A stretch of DNA of 64,000 nucleotides from Eubacterium sp. AF16-48 (GTDB lineage: Bacteria > Bacillota > Clostridia > Lachnospirales > Lachnospiraceae): positions 403,981 to 467,980 of the forward strand of contig NZ_QUHB01000002.1 in the NCBI RefSeq assembly GCF_003479405.1, written 5' to 3'. The notes below the pieces were generated by a model. It was not told where the DNA came from, did no database searches, and saw only the letters and a program-made list of their open reading frames with translations. Positions 17,442 to 28,084 of this stretch are shown one piece after another. A program made the position numbers and the translations under genes. Numbering within the stretch: position 1 is the first letter of the stretch; the number at the start of each line of letters is the position of its first letter.

Positions 17442-18089
17442 ATGGACGAAATAAAAGAATACGGTCAGACAGACTTAAATAACAACAGCAGACACAAAAA
17501 AATACATCTTTTAAATATAATCGGGGAAATTGAAGGACACGAAAATGTGGCATCAGGAACCAAGGCAACTAAATATGAACACGTGCTTCCTCAGTTAGCA
17601 CAGGTAGAAGATGATGCAGAAACAGATGGGCTTCTGGTAATATTAAATACAGTAGGTGGGGATGTTGAATGTGGTCTTGCAATTGCAGAAATGATATCGG
17701 GACTTAGTAAGCCTACAGTGTCATTAGTTTTAGGAGGCAGCCACTCCATTGGTGTTCCTCTTGCAGTATCAACAGACTATTCCTTTATTGTTAAAACAGG
17801 TACCATGGTTATTCATCCTGTGAGAATGAATGGACTGTTTATAGGAGTTCCCCAGACCTATGATTATTTTAAAAAAATTCAGGAGAGAATTAATTCTTTT
17901 ATATTAGACCATTGTGACATAAAAGAACAAAAGCTTATGGAATTAATGATGGAAACAGAAGTTATGACAAAGGATGTGGGAAGCATTCTTGTAGGTAAGG
18001 AAGCAGTGAATGAAGGAATAATAAATGAAATAGGAAGCCTAAAAGATGCCATAAAAAAGTTGTATGAACTTATTGACAAAAAATCCTGA
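17442..18089 (+). CDS. tepA: ClpP-class serine protease, TepA/YmfB type
   Basis: 215 residues of the ClpP/crotonase-like fold. Visible are ILNTVGGDVECGLAIAEMI (ClpP-type oxyanion loop), the nucleophile Ser in GGSHSIGVPLA and the His in MVIHPVRMNG, which make a reasonable catalytic pair. No signal peptide is seen. In Bacillus subtilis the related tepA/ymfB lies just upstream of spoIIIE/ftsK; here uppP separates them, so the position supports the name. The TepA role in precursor processing or sporulation is family knowledge that is itself uncertain. The start is fixed by the hairpin and GGGGGA upstream. Confidence 0.82.
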   Translation: MDEIKEYGQTDLNNNSRHKKIHLLNIIGEIEGHENVASGTKATKYEHVLPQLAQVEDDAETDGLLVILNTVGGDVECGLAIAEMISGLSKPTVSLVLGGSHSIGVPLAVSTDYSFIVKTGTMVIHPVRMNGLFIGVPQTYDYFKKIQERINSFILDHCDIKEQKLMELMMETEVMTKDVGSILVGKEAVNEGIINEIGSLKDAIKKLYELIDKKS

Positions 18090-18205
18090 TAAATTACATT
18101 GGACACCGGGGCATTACAATACAAAAACTAAATAACTTGAATATAGTGGTGAAAAATAGTAAAATATTATAGATTATGGTTAACTAAAGAAATAAGGAGT
18201 TACAA

Positions 18206-19078
18206 ATGAGTTTATTAGAGTCAATTTTTCTTGGAATAATACAGGGAGTGACGGAATTTCTTCCTGTGAGCAGTTCGGGACATCTTGCTATATTCCAGCA
18301 GATTTTCGGACTTGAAGATGTAGGTACATCTTTTGATGTATTTTTACATTTGGGAACATTAATTGCAGTATTTGTTATATACTGGCGGGATATTGGAAGA
18401 TTAATATATGATGGAATCGGAATAGTGGTGGATTTCGTTGCTAATGTATTTTATTACATAAGATGGAAGACAACCAAAAAGAATCCGGAATACAGAAAAA
18501 TAATCAGAACATCATATAGAAAATTTGCGTTATTAATTATTGTTTCAACCATACCTACGGGAATAATAGGTATTGTAGGTAAGAATTTAGTAGATAATGC
18601 ATCCCATACTCTTATTGTTCCGGGAATTTGTCTTTTAATAACAGCCATATTACTTGTAATTTCAGATAATATACCAAACGGAAATAAAACACCAAAGAAA
18701 ACTACATATTTAAACGCAGTTTTTATAGGAATTTGTCAGGGGATAGCAACTCTTCCGGGATTATCACGTTCAGGAACAACCATTACAGCAGGTCTTTTAT
18801 GTGGACTTAGAAGAGATTTTGTTGTAAAATATTCCTTTATTATGTCAATTCCGGCTATAATGGGTGCCTGTGTGTTAAACATTCCTGATATGCACACAGA
18901 CATTGCAAAAACAGGTGTTGAGTGCTACGTGGCAGGAGCTTTAGTGTCTGCCGTGGTAGGTTACATATGTATTAAAACAATGCTTGTAGTTGTAAGAAAT
19001 AAGCAGTTTAAATATTTTTCAGCTTATTGCGGATTAGTTGGACTGATAGCCATAGTGGCATCATTTTTCGTAAAATAA
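18206..19078 (+). CDS. uppP: Undecaprenyl-diphosphatase
   Basis: 290 residues, polytopic membrane protein of the BacA/UppP family. It removes a phosphate from undecaprenyl diphosphate to recycle the lipid carrier of wall synthesis, and gives bacitracin tolerance in other species. The two active-site signatures are present: GVTEFLPVSSSGHLAI near the N-terminus and GLSRSGTTITAGL in the second half. About eight hydrophobic helices are visible. TAAGGAG is 7 bases before the ATG. It lies 21 bases before ftsK. Confidence 0.96.
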   Translation: MSLLESIFLGIIQGVTEFLPVSSSGHLAIFQQIFGLEDVGTSFDVFLHLGTLIAVFVIYWRDIGRLIYDGIGIVVDFVANVFYYIRWKTTKKNPEYRKIIRTSYRKFALLIIVSTIPTGIIGIVGKNLVDNASHTLIVPGICLLITAILLVISDNIPNGNKTPKKTTYLNAVFIGICQGIATLPGLSRSGTTITAGLLCGLRRDFVVKYSFIMSIPAIMGACVLNIPDMHTDIAKTGVECYVAGALVSAVVGYICIKTMLVVVRNKQFKYFSAYCGLVGLIAIVASFFVK

Positions 19079-19099
19079 ATTAACAGGGGTGAAAATATA

Positions 19100-21739
19100 T
19101 TGGCCGATACGAAGAAAAAAAGTAATGGCAAAAAAACAAATAGCAGTAAAGGTAAGACTGGTGGAAACAAAACCAGTGGCAGTAAAACCGGTGGCAGTAA
19201 GGCTGCGGAAACAAGAAGGAAAAACGCCCAGATGGCTAAGAAACGCAAAATAATCGTAAAGGAGGTTTATTTGTGGATATCCTTAGCTGTGGCACTGTTT
19301 TTATTCTTAAGCAATTTTGGCATTTGTGGCATAGTGGGAAACACATTAAGGGATGCAATGCTTGGATGCTTCGGATGGATGGGATATGTTTTTCCTGTAT
19401 TTCTGGCAGTAACAATAGGACTTGTGGCATATAATAATATGAACACCAAGGTTATCTCTAAGATAGTGGCAGTGGTGCTATTATACATTAATATGTGTCT
19501 GCTGTTTGATTTGTTAAGTTACAGTGACAATAGAATAGATGTTTTAAAATATTATAAATATGGCTCTAAAGGCGAATTTGGCGGAGGTCTTGTAGGGGGA
19601 GCATTAGGAAATCTTATGGATTCCCTGTTAGGACTTACAGGAGCCTACATTGTAACTTTTGTTGTACTTATTATATGCATAGTAATTTTAACGGAAAAGT
19701 CTATTATGTCTTTTCTTAAGAAAAAGGGAAAAAGTGCCTATGAAAGTGCAGTGGAAGATACAAAAGCCAGAAAAGAAGCCACGGCAGTACGAAGAGAGCA
19801 GAAGCGGATTGAAAAGGAAAAAGAAAGAAGTATTGCCAGACAGAAAAAAATCGGTGTGGACTTTAATGAAACTACTGTTGGTGGAGATAGTTTACCAGGG
19901 GAGAAGTTAGAGGATAATAAACAGGAGGTTCACGAAATACATATTGACGGAGTGGATGATACCCCAAGTGACATAGATGAAATGCCCCTTGACCGTGAAA
20001 TTGTATATACCTATGAAGAAAATCAGGGCAATAAGCAGGTTAAAATAGATGGCCTTGACAAACCTGAACCACCAAAAGCTGATAAACATGCTACAGACGG
20101 TGAATTTACACCAAAGGAAAGAGTGATAGTAAGTGAAGAGGCTAAAAAGACTATGAAGAGAAAGCCTTTTGGAGTAGGGGAGGCAGTAGCCACTGAAACA
20201 CCGGCGGCAGAAGAAGTCAGCTCACAACAGCCTAAGGCATCTTCAGAAGGAAAAATAATAGCACCGTCTAAAAAGAAAATGAAATATAAGAAACCACCAT
20301 ACAGTCTTCTTAAGGATAATCCCGGGAGCAAAAGCGGTATAACAAAAGCATCCCTTATGCAGACAGCCAATAAACTAAAACAGGTTTTGGCAAACTTTGG
20401 AGTTAAGGTAGAAGTGACAAATGTAAGTAAGGGACCGTCAGTTACAAGATATGAATTGCAACCTGAAATGGGAACTAAGGTTAGCCGTATAACAGGTCTT
20501 GCAGATGACATAAAGTTAAATATGGCAGCGGCGGACATACGAATTGAAGCACCTATACCGGGAAAAGCTGCCGTAGGAATTGAAATTCCAAATGAGGGAA
20601 GGGATCCTGTATATTTAAAGGAACTTTTAAATTCAAAGGAATTAAGGGAGCATAAGTCGAAGCTGGCATTTCCGGCAGGTAAGGATATTGCAGGAAGAGT
20701 AGTTGTGGCTGATATTGCCAAAATGCCTCATATGCTTATTGCAGGCACTACAGGTTCAGGAAAGTCAGTATTTACAAACTCAATATTAATGAGTATTCTT
20801 TACAGGACAACACCGGAAGACGTAAGGCTTATTGTTATTGATCCTAAGGTTGTGGAATTTCAGGTATACAATAAAATACCTCATTTATTATATGATGTAG
20901 TTACAGACCCTAAAAAAGCGGCAGGCATTCTTAACTGGGCGGTGGCAGAAATGACCACCAGATATAAGAAGTTTGCCAATGTAGGGGCAAGAGATATTGG
21001 AAGTTACAATGCAAAGGTGGAAAGCGGTGATTTTTCAGGAGATAATCCACCGGAAAAAATGCCACAGATACTTATTGTAATTGACGAGTTAGCTGACCTT
21101 ATGATGGTGGCAGCTAAGGAAGTGGAAGAGGCAATATGCCGTTTAGCACAGCTTGCCAGAGCAGCAGGCATTCATATGGTTATTGCAACTCAGCGTCCTT
21201 CAGTAGATGTTATTACGGGACTTATTAAGGCAAATATTCCTTCACGAGTTGCCCTTACTGTGGCATCAGGAACGGATTCAAGAACAATTATAGATATGAA
21301 CGGAGCTGAAAAGCTCTTAGGCAATGGTGACATGTTGTTTTATCCTGCCGGATATGTTAAACCTGTGAGAGTACAGGGAGCATATGTATCGGATAAGGAA
21401 ATTTTTGATACTGTTGAATATATTAAAAACAACAGTGGAGAAGCTGAATATGACGAAACCATTGGTGTAAAATTAACTACGGATATGGAGGCTTCCGGTG
21501 GAGCAGAAGGGGATAAAGACCCGTTATTTGCTGAAGCAGGAAGGCTTTGCATAGAAAAGCAAAAGGGCTCAACTAGTATGATTCAAAGGCAGTTCAGAGT
21601 GGGCTTTAACAGAGCGGCACGTATTATGGAACAGCTTTATGATGCAGGGGTTGTAGGTCAGGAGGAACAGAATAAACCTAGAAAGGTTATTATGAGTTTA
21701 GATGAATTTGAAGCTAGTTTACAAAACGATAATCAATAA
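19100..21739 (+). CDS. ftsK: DNA translocase FtsK/SpoIIIE
   Basis: 879 residues from a TTG preceded by AGGGGTG. N-terminal residues 1-50 are a Lys/Gly/Ser-rich basic stretch, followed by four membrane helices (about 58-205), a charged linker (about 210-410), the alpha/beta motor with Walker A GTTGSGKS near residue 548, LIVIDPKVVEF, Walker B ILIVIDELADLMM and ATQRPSVDVITG, and the gamma winged helix (about 805-865, STSMIQRQFRVGFNRAARIM) that reads the KOPS/SRS skew sequences. It pumps chromosomal DNA through the septum. TTG start and spacing to uppP suggest one transcript. Confidence 0.96.
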   Translation: MADTKKKSNGKKTNSSKGKTGGNKTSGSKTGGSKAAETRRKNAQMAKKRKIIVKEVYLWISLAVALFLFLSNFGICGIVGNTLRDAMLGCFGWMGYVFPVFLAVTIGLVAYNNMNTKVISKIVAVVLLYINMCLLFDLLSYSDNRIDVLKYYKYGSKGEFGGGLVGGALGNLMDSLLGLTGAYIVTFVVLIICIVILTEKSIMSFLKKKGKSAYESAVEDTKARKEATAVRREQKRIEKEKERSIARQKKIGVDFNETTVGGDSLPGEKLEDNKQEVHEIHIDGVDDTPSDIDEMPLDREIVYTYEENQGNKQVKIDGLDKPEPPKADKHATDGEFTPKERVIVSEEAKKTMKRKPFGVGEAVATETPAAEEVSSQQPKASSEGKIIAPSKKKMKYKKPPYSLLKDNPGSKSGITKASLMQTANKLKQVLANFGVKVEVTNVSKGPSVTRYELQPEMGTKVSRITGLADDIKLNMAAADIRIEAPIPGKAAVGIEIPNEGRDPVYLKELLNSKELREHKSKLAFPAGKDIAGRVVVADIAKMPHMLIAGTTGSGKSVFTNSILMSILYRTTPEDVRLIVIDPKVVEFQVYNKIPHLLYDVVTDPKKAAGILNWAVAEMTTRYKKFANVGARDIGSYNAKVESGDFSGDNPPEKMPQILIVIDELADLMMVAAKEVEEAICRLAQLARAAGIHMVIATQRPSVDVITGLIKANIPSRVALTVASGTDSRTIIDMNGAEKLLGNGDMLFYPAGYVKPVRVQGAYVSDKEIFDTVEYIKNNSGEAEYDETIGVKLTTDMEASGGAEGDKDPLFAEAGRLCIEKQKGSTSMIQRQFRVGFNRAARIMEQLYDAGVVGQEEQNKPRKVIMSLDEFEASLQNDNQ

Positions 21740-21757
21740 GAAGGAGATATTAAAATT

Positions 21758-23428
21758 ATGAAATCAGACATTGAAATTGCACAGGAGGCAGTCATGCTTC
21801 CGATTAAAGAGGTAGCACAGAATATAGGTTTAACAGAGGATGATATTGAGTTATATGGAAAGTATAAGGCAAAAATATCCAATGAATACTATGAAAAAAT
21901 CAAAGGTAATGAAGATGGTAAACTTATTCTTGTTACAGCCATAAATCCGACTCCTGCAGGAGAAGGAAAAACAACAGTAACTGTTGGTTTAGGAGAGGCA
22001 TTTGGAAGATTAAATAAAAAAGCAATGATAGCTTTAAGAGAGCCGTCATTAGGACCATGCTTTGGTATTAAAGGTGGTGCTGCAGGTGGCGGATATGCTC
22101 AGGTTGTTCCAATGGAAGATTTAAACCTTCATTTTACAGGAGACTTCCATGCAATAACTTCAGCTAACAATTTACTTGCTGCAATGCTTGACAACTCCAT
22201 CCAGCAGGGAAATGAATTAAATATTGACCCAAATCAGGTTGTATGGAAGAGATGTGTTGACATAAATGACAGAGTTTTAAGAAATATAGTAGTAGGTCTT
22301 GGAAGAAAAGTAGATGGTGTTGTAAGAGAAGATCATTTCGTTATTACCGTGGCATCAGAAATCATGGCAATTCTTTGTCTTGCCAACGATTACGCAGATT
22401 TAAAGGAAAGACTTGGAAAGATAATTGTTGCATACACATATGACGGAGAGCCTGTAACTGCAAAGGATATTAAGGCAGTAGGTTCAATGGCAGTTCTTTT
22501 AAAGGATGCCATGAAGCCAAACCTTATTCAGACATTAGAGCATACACCGGCATTAGTACATGGTGGACCTTTTGCCAATATTGCTCATGGATGTAACTCG
22601 GTAAAGGCTACAAAAACAGCTCTTAAAATGGCAGATTATGTAATAACGGAAGCAGGCTTCGGCGCTGATTTAGGAGCAGAGAAATTTCTTGACATTAAAT
22701 GTAGGAAGGCAGGCCTTAAGCCGGATTGTGTAGTATTAGTTGCTACGGTAAGGGCTTTAAAATATAATGGTGGCGTATCAAAGGATGAATTATCCAACGA
22801 AAATGTTGAAGCTTTAGCAAAGGGTATTGTAAACCTTGAAAAACATATTGAAAATTTACAGCAGTTTGGAGTTCCTGTAGTAGTTACATTAAATCGGTTT
22901 GTAACAGATACGGAAGCTGAATATGAATTTATAAAGAATTTCTGTGAAGAACGTGGATGTGAGTTCGCATTAGCAGAAGTTTGGGCAAAAGGTGGCGAAG
23001 GCGGAGTTGCTTTAGCACAGAAAGTAATTGATACTATTGAAAATAAGCCGTCAAATTACAAGCCTTTATATCCTGATAATATGTCCATTAAAGAAAAAAT
23101 TGAAACTGTTGCCACAAAGATATATGGAGCAGAGGGAGTAACATATTCTCCTGAGGCTGAAAAGGCCATTGCCAATATTGAAAAGTTAGGATATGGAGAT
23201 TATCCTGTATGTATGGCAAAAACACAGTATTCACTGTCAGATGACAAAACTAAGTTAGGACGTCCTACAGGATTTACAATAAATATCCGTGAAGTATATA
23301 TTTCTGCCGGAGCAGGATTTGTAGTTGCAATTACCGGAAGCATTATGACCATGCCTGGATTATCAAAGAAGCCGGCAGCATATGGAATTGATTTGACTGA
23401 TGATGGCAAAATAGAAGGATTATTCTAA
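21758..23428 (+). CDS. fhs: Formate-tetrahydrofolate ligase
   Basis: 556 residues, full length. It makes 10-formyl-THF from formate, ATP and THF, the first folate step of the methyl branch in anaerobes. The ATP loop [17 protein letters not shown] is near residue 68, followed by [26 protein letters not shown] and the DFHAIT region. AAGAAGGAG precedes the ATG, 18 bases after ftsK. folD follows, so the two make and use the formyl-THF/methenyl-THF pool that also feeds Fmt, encoded downstream. Confidence 0.97.
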   Translation: MKSDIEIAQEAVMLPIKEVAQNIGLTEDDIELYGKYKAKISNEYYEKIKGNEDGKLILVTAINPTPAGEGKTTVTVGLGEAFGRLNKKAMIALREPSLGPCFGIKGGAAGGGYAQVVPMEDLNLHFTGDFHAITSANNLLAAMLDNSIQQGNELNIDPNQVVWKRCVDINDRVLRNIVVGLGRKVDGVVREDHFVITVASEIMAILCLANDYADLKERLGKIIVAYTYDGEPVTAKDIKAVGSMAVLLKDAMKPNLIQTLEHTPALVHGGPFANIAHGCNSVKATKTALKMADYVITEAGFGADLGAEKFLDIKCRKAGLKPDCVVLVATVRALKYNGGVSKDELSNENVEALAKGIVNLEKHIENLQQFGVPVVVTLNRFVTDTEAEYEFIKNFCEERGCEFALAEVWAKGGEGGVALAQKVIDTIENKPSNYKPLYPDNMSIKEKIETVATKIYGAEGVTYSPEAEKAIANIEKLGYGDYPVCMAKTQYSLSDDKTKLGRPTGFTINIREVYISAGAGFVVAITGSIMTMPGLSKKPAAYGIDLTDDGKIEGLF

Positions 23429-23462
23429 AACATAAAATTTACCGGAAAAGAGGGAAAAGGAA

Positions 23463-24311
23463 ATGGCAAAAATAATAGATGGAAAGGCTATTTCATTAGC
23501 AATAAAGGATGAATTAAAGGAAAAGGTAGCTGAATATAAGAATAAAGGAATTGACATTACATTAGCAGTTGTAAAGGTGGGAAACGACCCGGCATCTGCA
23601 GTTTATGTAAGAAATAAGGAAAAAGCCTGTGAATATGTAGGTATTAATTCAAGAACCTTAGCTTTGCCGGAGGAAACTACTCAGGAAGAGTTACTTAATA
23701 TTGTCAGGGAATTAAATGAAGATGATACCGTAAACGGCATTTTAGTTCAGCTTCCCCTTCCAAAGCATATAGATGAAAGTGAGGTACTTCTTGCAATTAA
23801 CAGCACAAAGGATGTTGATGGATTTCATCCTGTAAATGTAGGAAAAATGGTAATTGGAGAAGATACATTTTTACCATGTACTCCTGCAGGAATTATTGAA
23901 ATGTTAAAACGCAGTGACATAGATATTGAAGGAAAAGAGTGTGTAGTAATTGGAAGAAGCAATATTGTAGGAAAACCTATGTCACTTTTAATGCTTAAGG
24001 AAAATGCCACAGTTACAATTGCTCATTCAAGAACTAAGGATTTAAAGGAAGTTACAAAGCGGGCAGATATTTTAGTTGCTGCTATTGGAAAACCAAAATT
24101 TGTAACAGCTGATTATGTTAAAGAAGGTGCCGTGGTAATTGACGTAGGAATGGATAGAGATGAAAACGGTAAGCTTTGTGGTGATGTGGATTTTGAGTCA
24201 GTGGAGCCAAAGGTATCAGCCATAACACCTGTTCCGGGAGGTGTAGGCCCAATGACAGTTACTATGTTGTTGGTAAACTGTTTAAGAAGTGTAGAGCTAA
24301 ATAAAAAATAA
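23463..24311 (+). CDS. folD: Methylenetetrahydrofolate dehydrogenase/cyclohydrolase
   Basis: 282 residues, the usual bifunctional FolD. It interconverts 5,10-methylene-, methenyl- and 10-formyl-THF using NADP. Family signatures are visible: [14 protein letters not shown] with the catalytic Lys, QLPLPKHID, and the nucleotide loop [18 protein letters not shown]; the C-terminal [11 protein letters not shown] is also present. It starts 35 bases after fhs. The pair fhs-folD is common in acetogenic and butyrate-producing Clostridia. Confidence 0.97.
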   Translation: MAKIIDGKAISLAIKDELKEKVAEYKNKGIDITLAVVKVGNDPASAVYVRNKEKACEYVGINSRTLALPEETTQEELLNIVRELNEDDTVNGILVQLPLPKHIDESEVLLAINSTKDVDGFHPVNVGKMVIGEDTFLPCTPAGIIEMLKRSDIDIEGKECVVIGRSNIVGKPMSLLMLKENATVTIAHSRTKDLKEVTKRADILVAAIGKPKFVTADYVKEGAVVIDVGMDRDENGKLCGDVDFESVEPKVSAITPVPGGVGPMTVTMLLVNCLRSVELNKK

Positions 24312-24366
24312 ATTAATCTATAAAAGCTAATGTCCAAAATGCAGCGGAGATTAAAAGGAGGTCAAA

Positions 24367-26598
24367 ATGAAGTTTGCAAATATTATAATTGATATTTCTC
24401 ACGAAAAGTTAGACCATCCTTTTGGATATATAATACCTGAAGAATTGGAGAACCGCATTTTTGCAGGCACAGGGGTAATGATACCCTTTGGCAGGGGAAA
24501 CAGACAGATAAAGGGATATGTTATTGAGGTAACTGATAAACCATCCTTTGATGTAAGCAAAATGAAAAAAATATCCTCTGTTATTGAAGGTGCAGTGGAA
24601 GTGGAAAGCATGCTTATTAAACTGGCATGGTGGATAAAAGAAAACTACGGTTCAACCATGAATCAGGCATTAAAAACCGTAATACCTGTAAAAAACAAAG
24701 TCAGGGCAAAGGAAAATAAAACCATTGTTCTTAATATGACTAAAGATGAAGCATTAGAGAAGATTGAACAATACACCAAAAAACATGCTACAGCAAGAAT
24801 AAGACTTCTTAAGGAATTAATTGACAATGATAATATTTCTAGGAGGCTTGTAACAGATAAATTAAATATATCTGACAGTACGATAAAATCCATGGAAATC
24901 CAGGGAGATATTGTTGTTAATGCGGATATTGATTATAGAAATCCCGTTACTGTTACCAGTCAGCCGGAGTATGACATTGTTCTTAATAATGAACAAAGAT
25001 GTGTTGCGGAAGAAATAAAAAAAACCATGAATTTTAAACCGTCTAAGTTCCCTAATGTTCATCTGATTCATGGAATTACAGGAAGCGGAAAGACGGAAGT
25101 ATATATGGATTTAATTGACTATACCATTAAAAATGGAAAGTCTGCCATTGTACTTATTCCGGAAATTGCCCTTACCTATCAGACAGTTATGAGATTTACA
25201 AGGCGTTTTAAGGAAAAGGTGTCCATTGTAAATTCCAGAATGTCTGCAGGAGAGAAGTACGACCAGTTTGAAAGGGCTAAGAAGGGTGAAATCAGCATAA
25301 TGATTGGCCCCAGGTCAGCACTTTTTACACCTTTTAAAAATTTGGGACTTATTGTAATAGATGAAGAGCATGAAAGTGCATATAAAAGCGAGTCGGTGCC
25401 TAAGTATCATGCCATAGAAGTAGCACAAAAAAGAGGTGTGGATACGGGAGCTGCCATTGTTTTGGGTTCAGCCACACCGTCTCTTGAGTCATATTACCGG
25501 GCAAAAAAAGGCATATATAAGTTTCATAAACTTACATCAAGGGAAAAAGGAAATCTTCCCACAGTTTCAATTGTGGATTTAAGGGAAGAGTTAAAAAATG
25601 ATAATAAGTCTATATTTAGTGTAAAATTAAGTGAATTAATTAAAGACAGATTACAGAAAAAACAGCAGACAATGCTGTTTATTAACAGAAGAGGATATGC
25701 GGGATTTGTATCCTGCAGGGATTGTGGTGAGGCAATTAAATGTCCCCACTGTGATGTTACCTTAAAACTTCACACCAATAGAAAATTAGTATGTCATTAT
25801 TGTGGACACACGGAAATGATGCCGGGATTGTGTCCGGGATGTGGCTCTAAAAATATTGGTGGCTTTGGAATAGGAACCCAGCAGATAGAACTGGCAGTCA
25901 AGAAAATGTTCCCCACAGCAAAAGTTCTTAGAATGGATGCAGATACCACATCTAAAAAAGGAAGCCATGACAGAATACTTTCAGCTTTTGCCAATCACGA
26001 AGCAGATATACTAGTGGGAACCCAGATGATTGTTAAGGGGCATGATTTCCCTAACGTAACCTTAGTGGGAGTTTTAGCAGCAGATATGTCTTTATATGCA
26101 TCTGATTACAGGGCAGCAGAGAGAACCTTCCAGCTTTTATGTCAGGCGGCAGGAAGAGCCGGAAGAGGAGTAAGCTTAGGAGATGTGGTTATTCAGACAT
26201 ATTCCCCGGATAATTATAGTATAAAAGCTGCAAGTCATCAGGACTATGAGGAGTTTTATCAGGAGGAAATAGCCTACCGCAAGCTTATGTCATATCCTCC
26301 GGTGGCAAATATGATTTCCGTATTTTTACAGGGAAAAGACCAAAAGGAATTAAACATTGCCACGGAATATATTACTGAAATCATAAAGAAGAAAAGAGAT
26401 GAACATTATAATAAGCTTATGATTATAGGCCCGGCAAAACCACCGGTTTCAAAGGTTAATGATGTTCATAGAAGAATAATATATTTAAAGGGAATAACAA
26501 GAAAAGAATTAATAGATTTAAAAGATAGTTTAGAAGATGTAATAAACTGTTCACAAAATTTCAAAAATATTAATGTACAATTTGATTTTAAAGTATAA
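24367..26598 (+). CDS. priA: Primosomal helicase PriA
   Basis: 743 residues, full length. It restarts stalled replication forks. An N-terminal DNA-binding domain (about 1-110) is followed by a DEAH-type helicase core with Walker A HGITGSGKTEVY near residue 235, Walker B VIDEEHESAYK and GSATPSLES, then eight zinc-binding Cys (CRDCGEAIKCPHC and CHYCG, CPGCG) inserted in the second helicase lobe, and QAAGRAGRG (motif VI). AAAGGAGG is 5 bases before the ATG. Confidence 0.97.
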   Translation: MKFANIIIDISHEKLDHPFGYIIPEELENRIFAGTGVMIPFGRGNRQIKGYVIEVTDKPSFDVSKMKKISSVIEGAVEVESMLIKLAWWIKENYGSTMNQALKTVIPVKNKVRAKENKTIVLNMTKDEALEKIEQYTKKHATARIRLLKELIDNDNISRRLVTDKLNISDSTIKSMEIQGDIVVNADIDYRNPVTVTSQPEYDIVLNNEQRCVAEEIKKTMNFKPSKFPNVHLIHGITGSGKTEVYMDLIDYTIKNGKSAIVLIPEIALTYQTVMRFTRRFKEKVSIVNSRMSAGEKYDQFERAKKGEISIMIGPRSALFTPFKNLGLIVIDEEHESAYKSESVPKYHAIEVAQKRGVDTGAAIVLGSATPSLESYYRAKKGIYKFHKLTSREKGNLPTVSIVDLREELKNDNKSIFSVKLSELIKDRLQKKQQTMLFINRRGYAGFVSCRDCGEAIKCPHCDVTLKLHTNRKLVCHYCGHTEMMPGLCPGCGSKNIGGFGIGTQQIELAVKKMFPTAKVLRMDADTTSKKGSHDRILSAFANHEADILVGTQMIVKGHDFPNVTLVGVLAADMSLYASDYRAAERTFQLLCQAAGRAGRGVSLGDVVIQTYSPDNYSIKAASHQDYEEFYQEEIAYRKLMSYPPVANMISVFLQGKDQKELNIATEYITEIIKKKRDEHYNKLMIIGPAKPPVSKVNDVHRRIIYLKGITRKELIDLKDSLEDVINCSQNFKNINVQFDFKV

Positions 26599-26625
26599 AC
26601 TGACAATTTATTTAAGGAGAAGAAA

Positions 26626-27123
26626 ATGGCAATACGAAATATAAGAGAATTAGGAGAACCATGTCTTAGAAAGGTATGCAAGCCGGTTAAGGAAATGAAT
26701 TCCCGTACTAAGATATTAATTGAAGATATGTTTGATACCATGTATGAGGCAAATGGTGTAGGCTTAGCGGCACCACAGGTGGGAATTTTAAAGAGAATAT
26801 TTGTTGTGGACTGTGGAGATGAGGAGGGAAACAGCGTTCCATATGTTTTTATTAATCCTGAAATAATAGACAGAGATGGCATTCAGGCAGGATATGAAGG
26901 ATGCTTGAGCGTTCCTGGAAAATCAGGAATGGTTACAAGAGCTAATAATGTAAAGGTAAAAGCCTTAGACGAAAACATGGAAGAATTTGAATTAGAGGCA
27001 GAAGGATTGTTAGCCAGATGCATACTTCATGAAAATGATCACTTAGATGGAGTTATGTATGTAGATAAGGTGGAAGGAAAATTATACGACAACGAAGAGT
27101 TGTACGAAAATAATGAAGAATAG
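26626..27123 (+). CDS. def: Peptide deformylase
   Basis: 165 residues. It removes the formyl group from nascent N-termini. The three motifs are present: GVGLAAPQVG (motif 1), EGCLSVPG with the metal Cys (motif 2) and HENDHLDGV with the two metal His and catalytic Glu (motif 3). The ribosome site AAGGAG lies 5 bases before the ATG. It is paired with fmt, 15 bases downstream, which adds the formyl group that Def removes. Confidence 0.97.
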   Translation: MAIRNIRELGEPCLRKVCKPVKEMNSRTKILIEDMFDTMYEANGVGLAAPQVGILKRIFVVDCGDEEGNSVPYVFINPEIIDRDGIQAGYEGCLSVPGKSGMVTRANNVKVKALDENMEEFELEAEGLLARCILHENDHLDGVMYVDKVEGKLYDNEELYENNEE

Positions 27124-27138
27124 TCAGGGGGTGAATAC

Positions 27139-28065
27139 ATGAAAGTAGTATTTATGGGAACACCGGATTTTTCCGTACCTGCATTAAAGGCTATAGCCGG
27201 TAAGCATGATGTAACGGCAGTTGTTACCCAGCAGGACAGACCAAAGGGAAGAGGTCACAAAATGCAGTTTACTCCTGTAAAGGAAACGGCAGTGGAGCTT
27301 AATATTCCGGTATATCAGCCACGAAAGGTAAAAGATAAGGAGTTTGTGGAAATTTTAAGAAATCTAAAGCCTGATGTAATTGTGGTGATTGCGTTTGGAC
27401 AGATTTTGTCGAAAGAAATTCTCGATTTGCCAAAATACGGATGCGTTAATGTGCATGCATCGCTTTTACCTAAGTACCGTGGAGCTGCACCTATACAGTG
27501 GGCAGTTATTGATGGTGAAGAGTATTCAGGAGTTACCACAATGTATATGGCAGAAGGTCTTGATACAGGTGACATTATAGATAAAAGTGTAGTTAAATTA
27601 AGAGATGACGAAACAGGAGGGAGCCTGTTTGATGCCTTGTCTCAAGAGGGGGCAAAGCTTATAATAGAAACTCTTGACAAGTTAGAACAAGGCACAGCAG
27701 AAAGAACTAAGCAGGATGATTCCTTATCCACCTATGCGGGAAAAATAACAAAAGAACTGGGAAATATTGATTTTTCAAAGCCTGCAGTGGAAATTGAACG
27801 TTTAATAAGAGGATTAAATCCATGGCCAAGTGCGTATACAACCCTTAATGGAAAAACTCTTAAAATCTGGAAGGCAAAGGTAGAGGAAGGTTCTACAGAT
27901 AAAGCTCCGGGAGAAATAATGGAAGTTTCAAAAAGGGGCATTAAGGTGGCAACAGGAGAAAATTTTCTGATTTTACAGGAAATACAGCTGGAAGGAAAGA
28001 AGAGAATGGAAGTTTCTGCATTTTTAAACGGATATGAAATAAATGCACACCATTTGGGAGATTAA
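27139..28065 (+). CDS. fmt: Methionyl-tRNA formyltransferase
   Basis: 308 residues. It formylates initiator Met-tRNA with 10-formyl-THF. The Rossmann-like half opens MKVVFMGTPDFSVPALKAI and carries the catalytic VNVHASLLPKYRGAAPIQWA and GVTTMYMAEGLDTGD; the C-terminal OB fold contains RGLNPWPSAYT. GGGGGTG precedes the ATG. It lies in the def-fmt-yugP-rsmB-rlmN-stp-prkC-rsgA-rpe order well known in Firmicutes. Confidence 0.97.
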   Translation: MKVVFMGTPDFSVPALKAIAGKHDVTAVVTQQDRPKGRGHKMQFTPVKETAVELNIPVYQPRKVKDKEFVEILRNLKPDVIVVIAFGQILSKEILDLPKYGCVNVHASLLPKYRGAAPIQWAVIDGEEYSGVTTMYMAEGLDTGDIIDKSVVKLRDDETGGSLFDALSQEGAKLIIETLDKLEQGTAERTKQDDSLSTYAGKITKELGNIDFSKPAVEIERLIRGLNPWPSAYTTLNGKTLKIWKAKVEEGSTDKAPGEIMEVSKRGIKVATGENFLILQEIQLEGKKRMEVSAFLNGYEINAHHLGD

Positions 28066-28084
28066 TATACTAGGAGGTGTTTTT

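Noticed and set aside
20023..20721. 232-codon frame antisense to ftsK
   Set aside because: Shadow frame; no domain recognised, and ftsK is certain on the other strand.
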